64,000 nucleotides of DNA from Crambe crambe. Lineage: Eukaryota; Porifera; Demospongiae; Poecilosclerida; Crambeidae. Made by a program: the position numbers and the translations under genes. Positions within the stretch are counted from its first letter, which is position 1. Each line of letters opens with the position of its first letter. Under the pieces are notes generated by a model. It was not told where the DNA came from and did no database searches. It was given only the letters and a program-made list of their open reading frames with translations. Where the stretch lies: contig OZ004581.1 of the NCBI GenBank assembly GCA_963924555.1, positions 5,495,338 through 5,559,337 of the forward strand, given 5' to 3'. Positions 23,140-33,076 of this stretch are shown in pieces.

Positions 23140-26100
23140 TGATAAGACTGGATTTCCTTCAGGATGCAGGGTTGATGATTTAGTGTGGGATCAGAATGTG
23201 TGAGAACCCAGGATTTTATTGAAACGAGGTTCAATGCAAGGACTTAATTGCAATGACAGTGGATATTTTCCAATCCATTCCTTCATTTGCTTCTTATCTG
23301 ACACAATTTCAAAACTCTACAATGATTAGATAATCATGTTCAGATGTACATACATGATGAGAGTGTTACTGCATGTCCTGCAATGTGCTTGTGCTTCTGG
23401 TTGAAGCTGTACACTAATCATGAGGTAGATTTAGATTCTACTACTCTAAATGTGGAAAGTGCTCTATCAAGGGAGAGAAATAATAGGTCAGTGTATTATG
23501 GATGTGGTTAGTGCCAGCAAATGGGAAAGAATGCTCCCAGACACACTCACTTCTGTCAAGACAACATTCCATAATCAGATGGGTGGATCACTGGTAGCTA
23601 GTCTCGCAATGATCCTCACAAGCTAGAATTTAGTCAGCTAGGTATCACTGGAGTTTTCTTTGCAGGGTTACTGCACCATTTGAATGCCTGGGAACTGTCC
23701 CCATTATTATATGTCTCTGTGGGTCTAATAGTAGGAGTTGCTGGAAGAACCAGAAAGAACTTCACACAGGTAAATGTGCATCATGGAAGGACTTTCTGTA
23801 CTCTTGGTCCCTCCTCCACCTCCCTCCTTTATTTCCATAAACATGGTAGCAAAATGATATCTTATCTTTGCATAGTTAGTTGTGCCATGAATTCATATCA
23901 CCAGTTTCAGGAGTTAATAAAAGCAGGTGTGGGTTCAGAAGAGGTTAGCAGTAGGATCTGTTGTGCAGATCATGTGGTTTGAAATGACCTTTTATGTTGC
24001 ACTATTGATGCTGTGTTATACTACTAGTGTGTCTACCCTTTACCCAATCATGGTGGTGTTGTGTGCTGGAGAGAATCCATTTGGTACACTACAGACTGAA
24101 AGCACTCTAACCTTTCAACCCTTGCAGGCTCTCTCGCATAAGAATTGTTGATCTCTATTTATGCTGCCTATGTCCATGGCATCCACTTGATCCCTTTACC
24201 ATTCAATATAACAGCTATCACTCTCTGAATTCCTAACCAAAATTTAATAAATTTTAGCTCATAGAGTGATATGAGTGATCAGCTCTCTGCTGGTGGTGAA
24301 ATTAGAGCAGATTATTATAACGGGATCAAGTGAATGCAAATATACTGAGTTGTTCAAATCAGTTGTCAACAGAAAGTGGAACATGGACAGTGTGCCTCTG
24401 GTATGGATGATAAAACCATCAGTGGTATTTTTTTTTGAATGTGTTAGTGAGTGAAGCATTTGAGTACCCTATGCTCAGGCTACGAAATAAACAGCTAGCC
24501 AGATAAATATTCCAATCATGCTGTAGTGTTTCATGGAGATGGCAATAAAGGGGTGTGGCAAACTACATCACCAAAAATAGTAGAAAATAATTTTAATTTG
24601 TTGCCCTCATTTTTGATAAACAAATATGTCATATTGTCACTAGTGTCTTTGTGTTTGGATGTCTACCAATGCACTCGGGTCCTCAACACCTCCCCTCCCC
24701 CTAGCCCTCTTCCCAAATGGTGCTCCACCCTCCTTCGTCTCTTGTAGCACCCTCACTGTTGATAAACAAACATGTAGTTGTGGGTATTGCATTGCCTTAT
24801 ATAGATGTATTACATCATGTGGTACCGCTGGAACTGACCAAGCTGTGTCCATGGCTGCAATGGAGAGCTGGCTTCCTCACATAGAGGCACTTCAAAAAGG
24901 GTGGGGGTTCTTTATTTCTTGAAATATATGTTTCCTTTGAGCCTGACATGTACCAGTAGATATGTGTGAAGGGAGAAACTGTACATTTGATCAAAGTATA
25001 ATGGTGGATGTGAAGTTCTGTTAGAACCCTTCCACCTCCCTCTGTACCTGCTAATACATCAATCAGGTTCTTGATATGTAGTAGTAGAGAGGCATGCTGG
25101 TAGGTGGAGGGAACTCCTGCTCTTATATGGGTCAGTGGCTCCCCTGCAGACCAGATGTTAGTGTTCCAATCCCCTGCTAGTGGATATGAACCCTCACATG
25201 ACCCCTAGATGCTTATCCTGATAACTCCACACTTATAATGGTAGACATGTAGTGATGTGAAGACTAGCAATCCCTCCACCTAAACCCCTGACCTCTTCTT
25301 CCCTTATACACACATGAATGATTGACTCCATCAGGTTCTCTAGTTGTTGTGGTTCAGGTCTCCATGTTCATCCGCTATGTATAAAAAAAAGATCTCCACT
25401 TTTAGCAGTGGTTTTATTTTTCCAGTGGAATAGCAAACAGCTCAGAGCTATCTGTCATCAGATAAAAGCGATGTATAAGCGATGATGTCTCCATTTTCCT
25501 ATGGTAACCTTAAACTGGGTGGAAATGTCAGTTAATGGGTGGTTATTGTATATTCATTGACTTGATATTTGCCATGGTAACCTTAAAGTGGGTGGAAGTG
25601 TGGGTAACCTTAAAGTGGGTGGAAGTGTCAGTTGTAGTGGGTGGTTATTGGAATCTGGACAGTGTTTTCATGGCAAGTGTATCTGATCTGTGTGGATGGT
25701 AGGTGTGTCATCATCTACCCCTCAACTAGCATTTGTTGTGCTTCATTGCCTCTTTCTAACATGGAGAGAATCCATTTGGCACACTACATACATGCATTCA
25801 AGCCTTTGGCTGTTCAAGTGTTGTATTAGCATAGAGACTATGCCTACCGATAATGAGCATACTTAATAAATAATTAATTGAGTCTTGGATAAAAAGAAGA
25901 GGTAATTTGTAGTCAGAATAACTATCTCTAATGTAGTTGAAGCATGTGACTGTGTGTAGAGGAGAAAGGTTTCCATTAGAGTGGTACTGGGTGTGACATC
26001 ACGTAGCATTGTTGATGGACAAACATGTCAAGTTCTGGGTGACCACTAGTGTATAGTCCAGATGTGTCCACTAATGATTTAGAAGCACTCAATCCCTTCC

Positions 26101-26432
26101 CCCTCCCCCTAGGCCCTTCCCAGATGGAGCCCCACCCGCCCTCATCTTAGCCTGAAATGAATGGTTATGCAATTAAACACTCGGGTCCTCAACCCTCCCC
26201 TACCCCTCTTTCCAGATGGAGCACCACCTTCCCTATCTCCAAGTGCATGTTTCAGCAGATACCACACCCCCACTGTTATATTGCATTGTGGCTTGCTCAC
26301 ATGCAGGCACTTAGAGTGGGTTCTTGATCTGAACCCACCCACCGAAATGTATGTACATAATACTTGGCTTCTTCCTCTGAGCCTGACATGTAGCAGTAGA
26401 GAGGTGTGCTGGTAGGTGGAGGGAGAAGCTGT
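23140..26432. repeat. Segmental duplication, copy B (about 3.3 kb)
   Basis: Partner of 11935-15245. It carries the micro-inverted block at 24168-24340, an extra block at about 23827-24005 that is absent from copy A, and a local 27-bp tandem duplication (CCTTAAAGTGGGTGGAAGTG) near 25579-25630. Confidence 0.85.
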
Positions 26433-26978
26433 CAGTTAGGTTTGGAGCTTGGACTCATCTTCTCTTGATGCCATCGGTGTTAATTTTTCTTCAGATATAT
26501 GTCTTCCTCTTTCACCTTTGTGGAAGGCCCTAAGATCCCTCCTGTCATGGACATCCCTCAATAGCTGGCAAGATTGAAAGCAAGTACATACATGTTTTAT
26601 CCTTCTCTAGCTATTTAGCTATTGTTAACTTCATTATCTTAGCTTACCCCCTCATTATATTCACTTTCACTTTATTATTAATATATATAATGAATATTCT
26701 GAAACTGCAGGCATACACTAAAGATGTAGCAGTATCAGCTAACTGCTGTATGAGACATATGTACCAATAAAGGTGGTGTGCATTTTTTGGAGTTTTATAG
26801 GGTATATATATTATAGTCAATTTTTGTGGGGTAGAATTTTTGTGGTTTTGACAGCCAAACCACCTTAACCAACACTGCAGAGTTGACCCCAAAAATGATA
26901 GACAGAGTCACTAACTTGAATAGCGTGCAGATTACAAGATTCATTACATGCTCTCAACATTATAGTTAACTCTACTAA
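26433..26978. other. No supported feature
   Basis: AT-rich sequence. A pair AAGGTGGTGTGC / CAAACCACCTTAACC around 26775-26870 is reminiscent of transposon ends, but no element could be delimited. Confidence 0.4.
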
Positions 26979-27168
26979 TTAAGTCTTCACATACTTCACA
27001 AGCTCCTTCATCTTTCTTTGCTGGTCTTGGAGAGATGTTCACAAAAATAAGGAAATATAAGAATTGTCTACGTACATTCCACCACAAAAAAAAAATCACC
27101 ACTGCATGGTGAGACTCACCAGTCTCTCTGCTTTCTTCATTTTCTCCTATACTTCTTGTCCAGCTTGT
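26979..27168 (-). CDS. Two small phase-compatible exons, minus strand, unknown
   Basis: Read on the minus strand, an exon at 27168-27120 follows acceptor TACTCTTGTAG and ends at donor GTGAGT; the last exon 27025-26979 follows CATCTCTCCAAG and ends in TAA. Joined, they keep one frame: about 16 residues ending SIGENEESRET, then QQRKMKELVKYVKT and stop. The 94-bp intron is of normal size. The peptide is charged and probably helical. No family is recognised and the upstream exon is unclear; the frame at 28936-29178 is a possible but unproven partner. Confidence 0.25.
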
Positions 27169-28935
27169 CTACAAGAGTACAAATACATTATACATCAAGT
27201 TCTTGCTTAATGCATGCAAAAACAATGCAGTCATCATTCAATATTGACATTGAGCTGTGCCTGCATCTTCTTCATTCATTCTTCTCTGTGTATCAGCTTG
27301 TTCTGTAGCAATACCAGCACAGTATAGCTATATGTGTAATCATGCACCTTAATGTGATCGAGTTTACTAAGTAATAAATTGCATGGATTCCACTGGAAAT
27401 GGAAAATGTGTGCTACCCATAATTATTTTCAAGAAGGTAAGAATTCAATATGCACTCAATTAGATACTCTGTATTCAAACAAACTTTACCCCAGTTTAAT
27501 TTGATCCTGATCCTACTGTTAACTGGAGGAAGAGATAAACTTCTAACCACCTTGCCGAAGAAATCAGAATGTGTTTAGTTGAAAGCTGGCTGGTGAGATT
27601 GACTAGCTAGCTGATCTGTGTATTAGTTTGGCTCAAAGACATGATGTAAATAAAGTACAGTAGCTATCATTATAGACACCTATTTGAGGCTATTAATACT
27701 TAGAAAATGTTGTCTCTCTTAGATATGATGTATCATCTCAGTCTCAGAGCCTGCAGCTTTCTAGGTATCTTGTTCAAACACTTTCCATAGTGATACCTAC
27801 CACCCCCTCACATTAGGAAGCTTGGATGTTACGGGTTCTTAAAGTTCAAGATTTGAACGCATGTGCATAATTATTATTTTGTTCTCCACAACTGACTATA
27901 GATATGAGGTTTTACGGGATTGGAAACGGATCATGTGCTCTCGTTAGCAACTAACAACCGAGGCACGTTGACAGCTGACATAAGTTGCTGTTCTGACAAG
28001 ATCCGTGAGGTAAGACTTATGCCAATTCACTAGGGCATAGATTTACTGTATGAAATAAATTTTAGGCCACTCTTAATAGAATGATTGTTTCCTGTCCACC
28101 GCCCGCATAATTTATTGAAAATGTCACCACATCAAAAAATATTATTACTGCCATTGCTCATGCGCGCAGTAGAGCATGCACATTTGGCTTCACATACAGC
28201 TCTTTTTGGGAAAGCCCATGGTGAATATTAAATGAAGACAGGACCTTTGAGACAAATAACGAAGCAATAATAGAATAACCTCCCACCCGCAGCACTTGTG
28301 GATGTCTTCTTGGACAGGAAACTAGGATTCTGTGAATAGTGGCCTTAGCTCAGAATTTCAAGTTTATTCCAACAAATACTACTGTAGTGGTTAATGGGAC
28401 TGTATTCCCTCTCACACTTGATGGAATCAATTGCTGTTGCCCATTTCTGATCAAAAGGCATGTAAACTTTAGCTACATGGAATAGTAATGTTAGTTTTTG
28501 TATTAGCTGACATTATTATCTCTAGCATTTGCAAGCGGTGTTAAAACTGTGATCCCTCTCCCAAGAAATAGATTAACAATACTTGCAACTGTATAGTTAT
28601 TTCAGGGAAAGGATAGAACAGTAAATGGAATTAGTGCATTTGTTTTCTATACAATAGTCATCCTATGGAGATGGCAAGCTTACTATTATTTCCCCCCTAA
28701 TATCGATAGGGTCCACAGGACAGCTGACTAAGCCGATTCTTGAGGGAAGTATTGCAATAATACTGATGAGGGAGAACTGAGAAGAAACTGGCAGATCACT
28801 TTGGAGAAAAATTATCTAGCTATAATAATAATGAATCTAAGTCTAATTTTAATACCAAAAGTCATTTTGGCCTTTCTTTCAAATCAATCACATAAAATTA
28901 ATGTATAATGAGCAATGATATATACGTAGTTATAA

Positions 28936-29178
28936 TTACAAGGGAAAAAGTTGATAACTTCCTTCCTCAGACTCTCCAACTTCAAATCTCTGACTCTTCA
29001 CTTCTTCAATACCTTCCCCTTGGCATACTTGTACTATTCTGTGAGCTGTAGAGGAAAGGAGTGAATATTGATCTCCTTTCACAACCACTAATATAATAAA
29101 CGAAGTGGCTATTGGTCCGGCAACCGGACCATTAGCATCGCAGTAAATAGTTCCGGCAGTCATATTGAGCATGCGCAA
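28936..29178 (-). CDS. Small open frame, possible first exon, minus strand
   Basis: An 80-codon frame starts near an ATG pair (MRMLNM) and includes a short hydrophobic stretch SFIILVVV and an acidic tail. A GTATTG at the QGEG codons (about 29010) could serve as a donor, in which case the later part is intron. The upstream sequence has a TATA-poor, mixed composition. No family match comes to mind. It may be a chance frame. Confidence 0.2.
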   Translation of the reverse strand: MRMLNMTAGTIYCDANGPVAGPIATSFIILVVVKGDQYSLLSSTAHRIVQVCQGEGIEEVKSQRFEVGESEEGSYQLFPL

Positions 29179-29294
29179 TTGATGTATATTGAACCTTATA
29201 ATCTAGTGCGATCTGATTCTCCTATGGAGTGTTGCAATTGAGGTAATTGTATAATTTTAAGTGCTAACCCTCAGTGCAGGAGTTGATTAGAATA

Positions 29295-29455
29295 CTACCG
29301 TATTTCCTCCAATAAAAGCCAGGGCCTCAGTTTCCTTTATGACTACCAACTGCTAGTCATGCACTTAGTGAATGACCTTTGAACTTTATGGCTTGCTATT
29401 TATTTGAAGCCAGGCGTTTAAGGTCCAGCACCAGGCTTCTAAATTAATGAGGTAG
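29295..29455. repeat. Transposon-end-like fragment (CCGTATTTCCTCCAATAAAAGCC type)
   Basis: TACCGTATTTCCTCCAATAA resembles the ends of MITEs common in many animal genomes. The matching downstream part (GCCAGGCGTTTA near 29410) is diverged. Only a remnant is present. Confidence 0.4.
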
Positions 29456-29817
29456 GTGTTTTTTTTATTTGAAGGTTATACACTTGCAGACAGACAGTGC
29501 TTGAGGGAGAGTGAAGGTCACAGACAGCTGGCCACCAGTCTCAGAGAATGCAGACAAGAGATTGTCTTCAGAAAGAGAGGCCATTCTCATTGTTTCACCC
29601 TTGCTAAAAAGGAACATGCATCACATTCAGTTCAGCTAGGCTCGCCCCACACTGCATTGCATTTATCTAGTAATTAAGTACATTTTTATATGTGTACATA
29701 CCTAGTGAATGGAATATCCTGAATTAGACTGCTTTGGATTTTGTTTGTAAGCTGTGTGCTCTTTGTTGCTGACCTGGAATTTCTGGTTTCAGCTTTAACT
29801 ACATGGACTTGTACACA

Positions 29818-30345
29818 TCAGGCCCGTACACAGACTTTCAAAAAGGGGGGTTCAAAACTTTTGATAAAAATGGCAACACTAGTGAAGGGGGGGGGGGGGG
29901 GGGGGGGGGGGTTGGAAAAATTAGTAGCCATAGGGATTCACATTGAGGATTATCGCTTCATCTGTAGCTGTGGGTGGGGTAGGTTGTTTATTAATGCTAG
30001 CCTACTATGATCAACTGCATAATCTGGGGGTATTCCCAAAATTTGGCTTCCAGAGGTGCATTAAAAGTGGGCATGGGGGTAATCTCATTAAGGTCAGTCC
30101 GGCTTTGGACGGACCAATATTTTTTGAGACAGATTCACTGGATCTCAAAGATGTTGTAAATGACTTCATTCCTGGATATGACTATCCTTGTTTGGAAATT
30201 TTTTATCAATAATATATGCCAAAACCCCCTCAGATTGCTTCTCAGACACCATAAATCACAAAAATTTCCTGGGACCCCCCTAGATGGCGCGCTTCGCGCT
30301 GTGTGATCACAATAGCCTGACCAAATAAAACCTCAAGATTACACC
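29818..30345. mobile_element. Diverged TIR-element fragment with poly(G)
   Basis: It begins CAGGCCCGTACACAGACTTT followed by a G-rich stretch, the same start as the element at 32738 (CAGGCCCGTAGCCAGAG) and the reverse of the end at 37970. A run of 25 G lies at 29887-29911. The right end near ACACCCCTGGTGGG is uncertain. Confidence 0.5.
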
Positions 30346-30391
30346 CCTGGTGGGCAATGCCCTGCTCCCATTCCTATACCTATAAGATATG

Positions 30392-30507
30392 TACACTGTA
30401 AATATGAAAGTGTTTACTGCACACCATTTCATCCCAATACACACACTAAAAACAGTGTGTGTATTGGGACAAAATGGTGTGCAGTAAACATTTTCATTTT
30501 TAGTGTA
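30392..30507. mobile_element. Palindromic MITE, copy 1 (116 bp)
   Basis: Ends TACACTGTAAATATGAAAG and its near reverse complement CATTTTTAGTGTA. The arms include CAATACACACACT and GTGTGTGTATTGGGAC. TA at both edges fits the TA target preference of Tc1/mariner-type elements. The sibling copy is at 31589-31712. Confidence 0.8.
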
Positions 30508-30717
30508 TGACTAAGGCTAGAATAGCTAATAACTATCCTACAGAACCAACCATCAAGCAAGTGTGATAACTGCATTTTAGGCAAATAGGATAGCTATGTA
30601 GTGATTATTAGCAAATTACTTTAACATACCCTAGTCTATGATGTGACGTGACGTACGTACAATTCTGGGATGAGTCATGCGGCGCACGCGGCGCCGCACT
30701 AACTATTACCGTCATCA

Positions 30718-30830
30718 TCAGAACCTGACTTATCACTTGTTATAAATCATTTTTATGTTATACCTGCGTAGCCTCCCTCAGTCACCTGACATTTTTTGCC
30801 TTTTTTTTTCCCTGTTTTATTTTGCATATG
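30718..30830. repeat. Dispersed repeat, sibling of 1606-1700
   Basis: Shares CACTTGTTATAAATCATTTT and the GCGTAGCCTCCC block with the copy near the left edge. Confidence 0.55.
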
Positions 30831-31239
30831 CTCTTTCGACGAAGACTTAGTACTATGACGTCATATATGGCGATGCGATATCGATAGCAGCTTGGAAAAA
30901 AACCTGGAGCTGATTACCGGGATTATGGCCATTACCTTTCTCTCTTGCTTCTACAACGAAGCGTCTCGCCTTCCATGGCAGTTTAGTTTGCATGTCACTC
31001 GGCCCCAGCAGCAGGCAATGATATAGCAGGTGCTTGCTACGAAAATTAAACCTGCGGAAATTTTTTATTATAGGAACAACTCCGGAAATCACGAAATTTT
31101 AAACTTATACGATTACGGTATGTGGGGGCGCGGCGCCGCACTAACTACTGTATATGTGGGGCGCGAGCTTGAACTGAAGTGCATTAGCTACAGTTAATTG
31201 AATTCGAAAAAGGTGATCAAGGATTTCTGCTTGGACATA

Positions 31240-31348
31240 ATGAGCGGTGAGAAATTGACATAGCTAGTTGTGAGTGGTTAATTTATATCTTTCTTTTTCA
31301 TAGTCCATTATCAGAATTCGGGAGAAGCAGTTGAAATCTCTGACAAAG
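31240..31348 (+). CDS. 5' exons of a small unrecognised gene
   Basis: ATGAGCG at 31240-31246 precedes donor GTGAGA. After a 57-bp intron, acceptor TTTTTCATAG opens an exon at 31304-31348 that ends before GTACTT. Joined, the frame starts MSVHYQNSGEAVEISDK and leaves one base. That base fits the exon at 39608, which needs exactly one. The joined reading frame would be 162 residues. The large intron between them (8.3 kb) contains a nested transposon pair. The first exon is very short, so this start is inferred from phase and context only. Confidence 0.4.
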
Positions 31349-31588
31349 GTACTTTAAATTAGCTCTAGCATTATTCTAATTTGAGACGGATATCTCGAGA
31401 CTGCATTGGCAACGGTGATTTCGTAGGCATGTCACGAAATATTTGGTCCGGGGAAATATTTTGTCCGGGGCTGACGAAAAATTTGCAATTTTTTGTCCGA
31501 CGCTGCCATAAATTGTCCTCTTGAGAACAAAGCCTCTCTTCATAAAACTGTGCTATCTTTTCCCTGACATGCATTAGCTATATAGCTA

Positions 31589-31712
31589 TACACTGTAAAA
31601 ATGAAAGTGTGTACTGCACGCTAAATTGTCCCAATACACACACCAAAAACAAAAACAGTGTGTGTATTGGGACAAAATGGTGTGCAGTAAACACTTTTGT
31701 TTTTACAGTGTA
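31589..31712. mobile_element. Palindromic MITE, copy 2 (124 bp)
   Basis: Ends TACACTGTAAAAATGAAAG and CTTTTGTTTTTACAGTGTA, the same family as 30392-30507. The loop is slightly longer. It lies in the proposed intron of the small gene. Confidence 0.8.
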
Positions 31713-31964
31713 TACTAGCTGCACTGCATGCAGTCTTCTGGGTAACACAGTCAGCTATCATAACAGTTTGTTCAACCAACAAGTCAAACCCCTCCATATC
31801 AACTCTGGTTTTTATCATCTGTGCTCTAGCTAATGTCTGGAGGGGACCAAATTATCATATTGTCCAGCGGGACAAAATACATACGGCAGCCATATTTTGT
31901 CTGTATAAAGTAGCCATATCAGCTTCCAATACAAGTTGGTAGGGTCATACAAAAACAACAAAAC

Positions 31965-32045
31965 AACAACAACAATAAGCACATAGCTATCTAGCTAGAT
32001 AGCTAGTTAGCTAGCTAATCTAGCTAATAGCTATAGCTACATTAG
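31965..32045. repeat. AGCTAGCT-type low-complexity run
   Basis: Repeated TAGCTAGCTA/TAGCTAT words after a CAA-rich stretch. Similar runs occur at 48660-48760 and 55540-55560 and are common throughout this sequence. Confidence 0.7.
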
Positions 32046-32319
32046 CAGAAGTCTTCAGAATTACATGGGCCCGCTTTTTTCACGGGGCAGTGGATCCTGT
32101 CTCAGTTCCAAGAATTCAGTGGAAAGTAACTAAGTTTTGCAGCTGGCTATTTCTGTAATAAATGCAAGGCATTATCATGTGAGATTCAGTTATTCTATAC
32201 CAATGGCAATGTGCAAACTTTATAAGTGAAATTTATTGTACAAACATTTTAATTTAATTTGTACCCTTCACAAAAGACATGGCTAGTTATAGCTGTTATA
32301 TAATCGTCCAGATAAAAAA

Positions 32320-32640
32320 ATGTCTGAGCATTATAGTCTCCTGGACAGAATGTAGCAGTTATATTTTGTCTGAGCAAAATATAACTGCTTACATGTAGCT
32401 AGCTATAATTGTCTGGATGGAATTGCAATAGGTCTGGACAAAAAATAAGGGGATAATTATTGGGGGACAAAATATGGCAAGAGGGGACCAAATATTGCAA
32501 CCAGATTTGGTCCATGAGGACAAAATATGGTTGCCATAATTTTGTCCGGACAAAATATGGCTGCCATATCTTGTCCTCATGGACCAAATCTAGCAGGACC
32601 AAATATGGCATGACAGGCAGTATAGCTAAAGATCAACGAA
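32320..32640. repeat. Cluster of direct and inverted GGACAAAATATGGC words
   Basis: At least six imperfect copies of GGAC(A/C)AAATATGGC and several reverse complements (GCCATATTTTGTCC-like) are packed here, with a central palindrome around TTTTGTCCGGACAAAA at 32540-32555. More copies lie at 31440-31500 and 31855-31905. The frames crossing it on both strands are products of the repetition. Confidence 0.75.
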
Positions 32641-32826
32641 AATCAGCTCTCCTATAAACGATCTCCAAATTCGGCCAAAAATATCTTAGGCTCTAGTTAT
32701 AAAGGCGGGGGATTTTTTACTCTCACATTTTCATCTGCAGGCCCGTAGCCAGAGTTTCGTGAGAGGGGGTTCTAAAATATCCGCGCGTTAATGCGGGGAA
32801 AAAAAAAATTCGCATGACCACGCCCA

Positions 32827-33037
32827 TGTTATAGTTGAGGGCAAATTTTAATAACAACAATAATAACAACAATAATTATAGATAGCTACAAAAGTCTGAT
32901 CTGCATTGAACTAAAAGTTCTAGAAGGTCTTATAGCATGCTAATTACAAAAACCAATAACCACAGATGAATAGGCAATGATACAAAGGTTAAACTAACAA
33001 TCACACACAAAGACAGCACACACACAGATACACTACA
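32827..33037 (-). repeat. 3' LTR of gypsy element (211 bp)
   Basis: Read on the minus strand it starts TGTAGTGTATCTG and ends CAACTATAACA, the usual TG...CA. It is flanked outside by GCCCA (32822-32826). A polypurine run (CTTGGGGAGGAG) sits just before it on the minus strand, as expected for plus-strand priming. It differs from the other LTR by two substitutions and a 9-bp insertion. Confidence 0.95.
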
Positions 33038-33076
33038 CTCCTCCCCAAGTAAACAAAAAGACAATTCCATACTTGT

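Noticed and set aside
23680..24151. Plus-strand frames MNAWELSPLL... in both duplicated copies
   Set aside because: The start is shared with 12468, but the frames diverge by indels within about 15 codons, so there is no selection for protein.
29456..29677. 73-codon plus-strand frame (MFFLFEGYTLADRQ...)
   Set aside because: It overlaps a transposon-end-like fragment and lacks a partner or family resemblance.
32389..32657. Overlapping open frames on both strands with repetitive peptides
   Set aside because: They arise from the repeated GGACAAAATATGGC words; neither has splice or start context.
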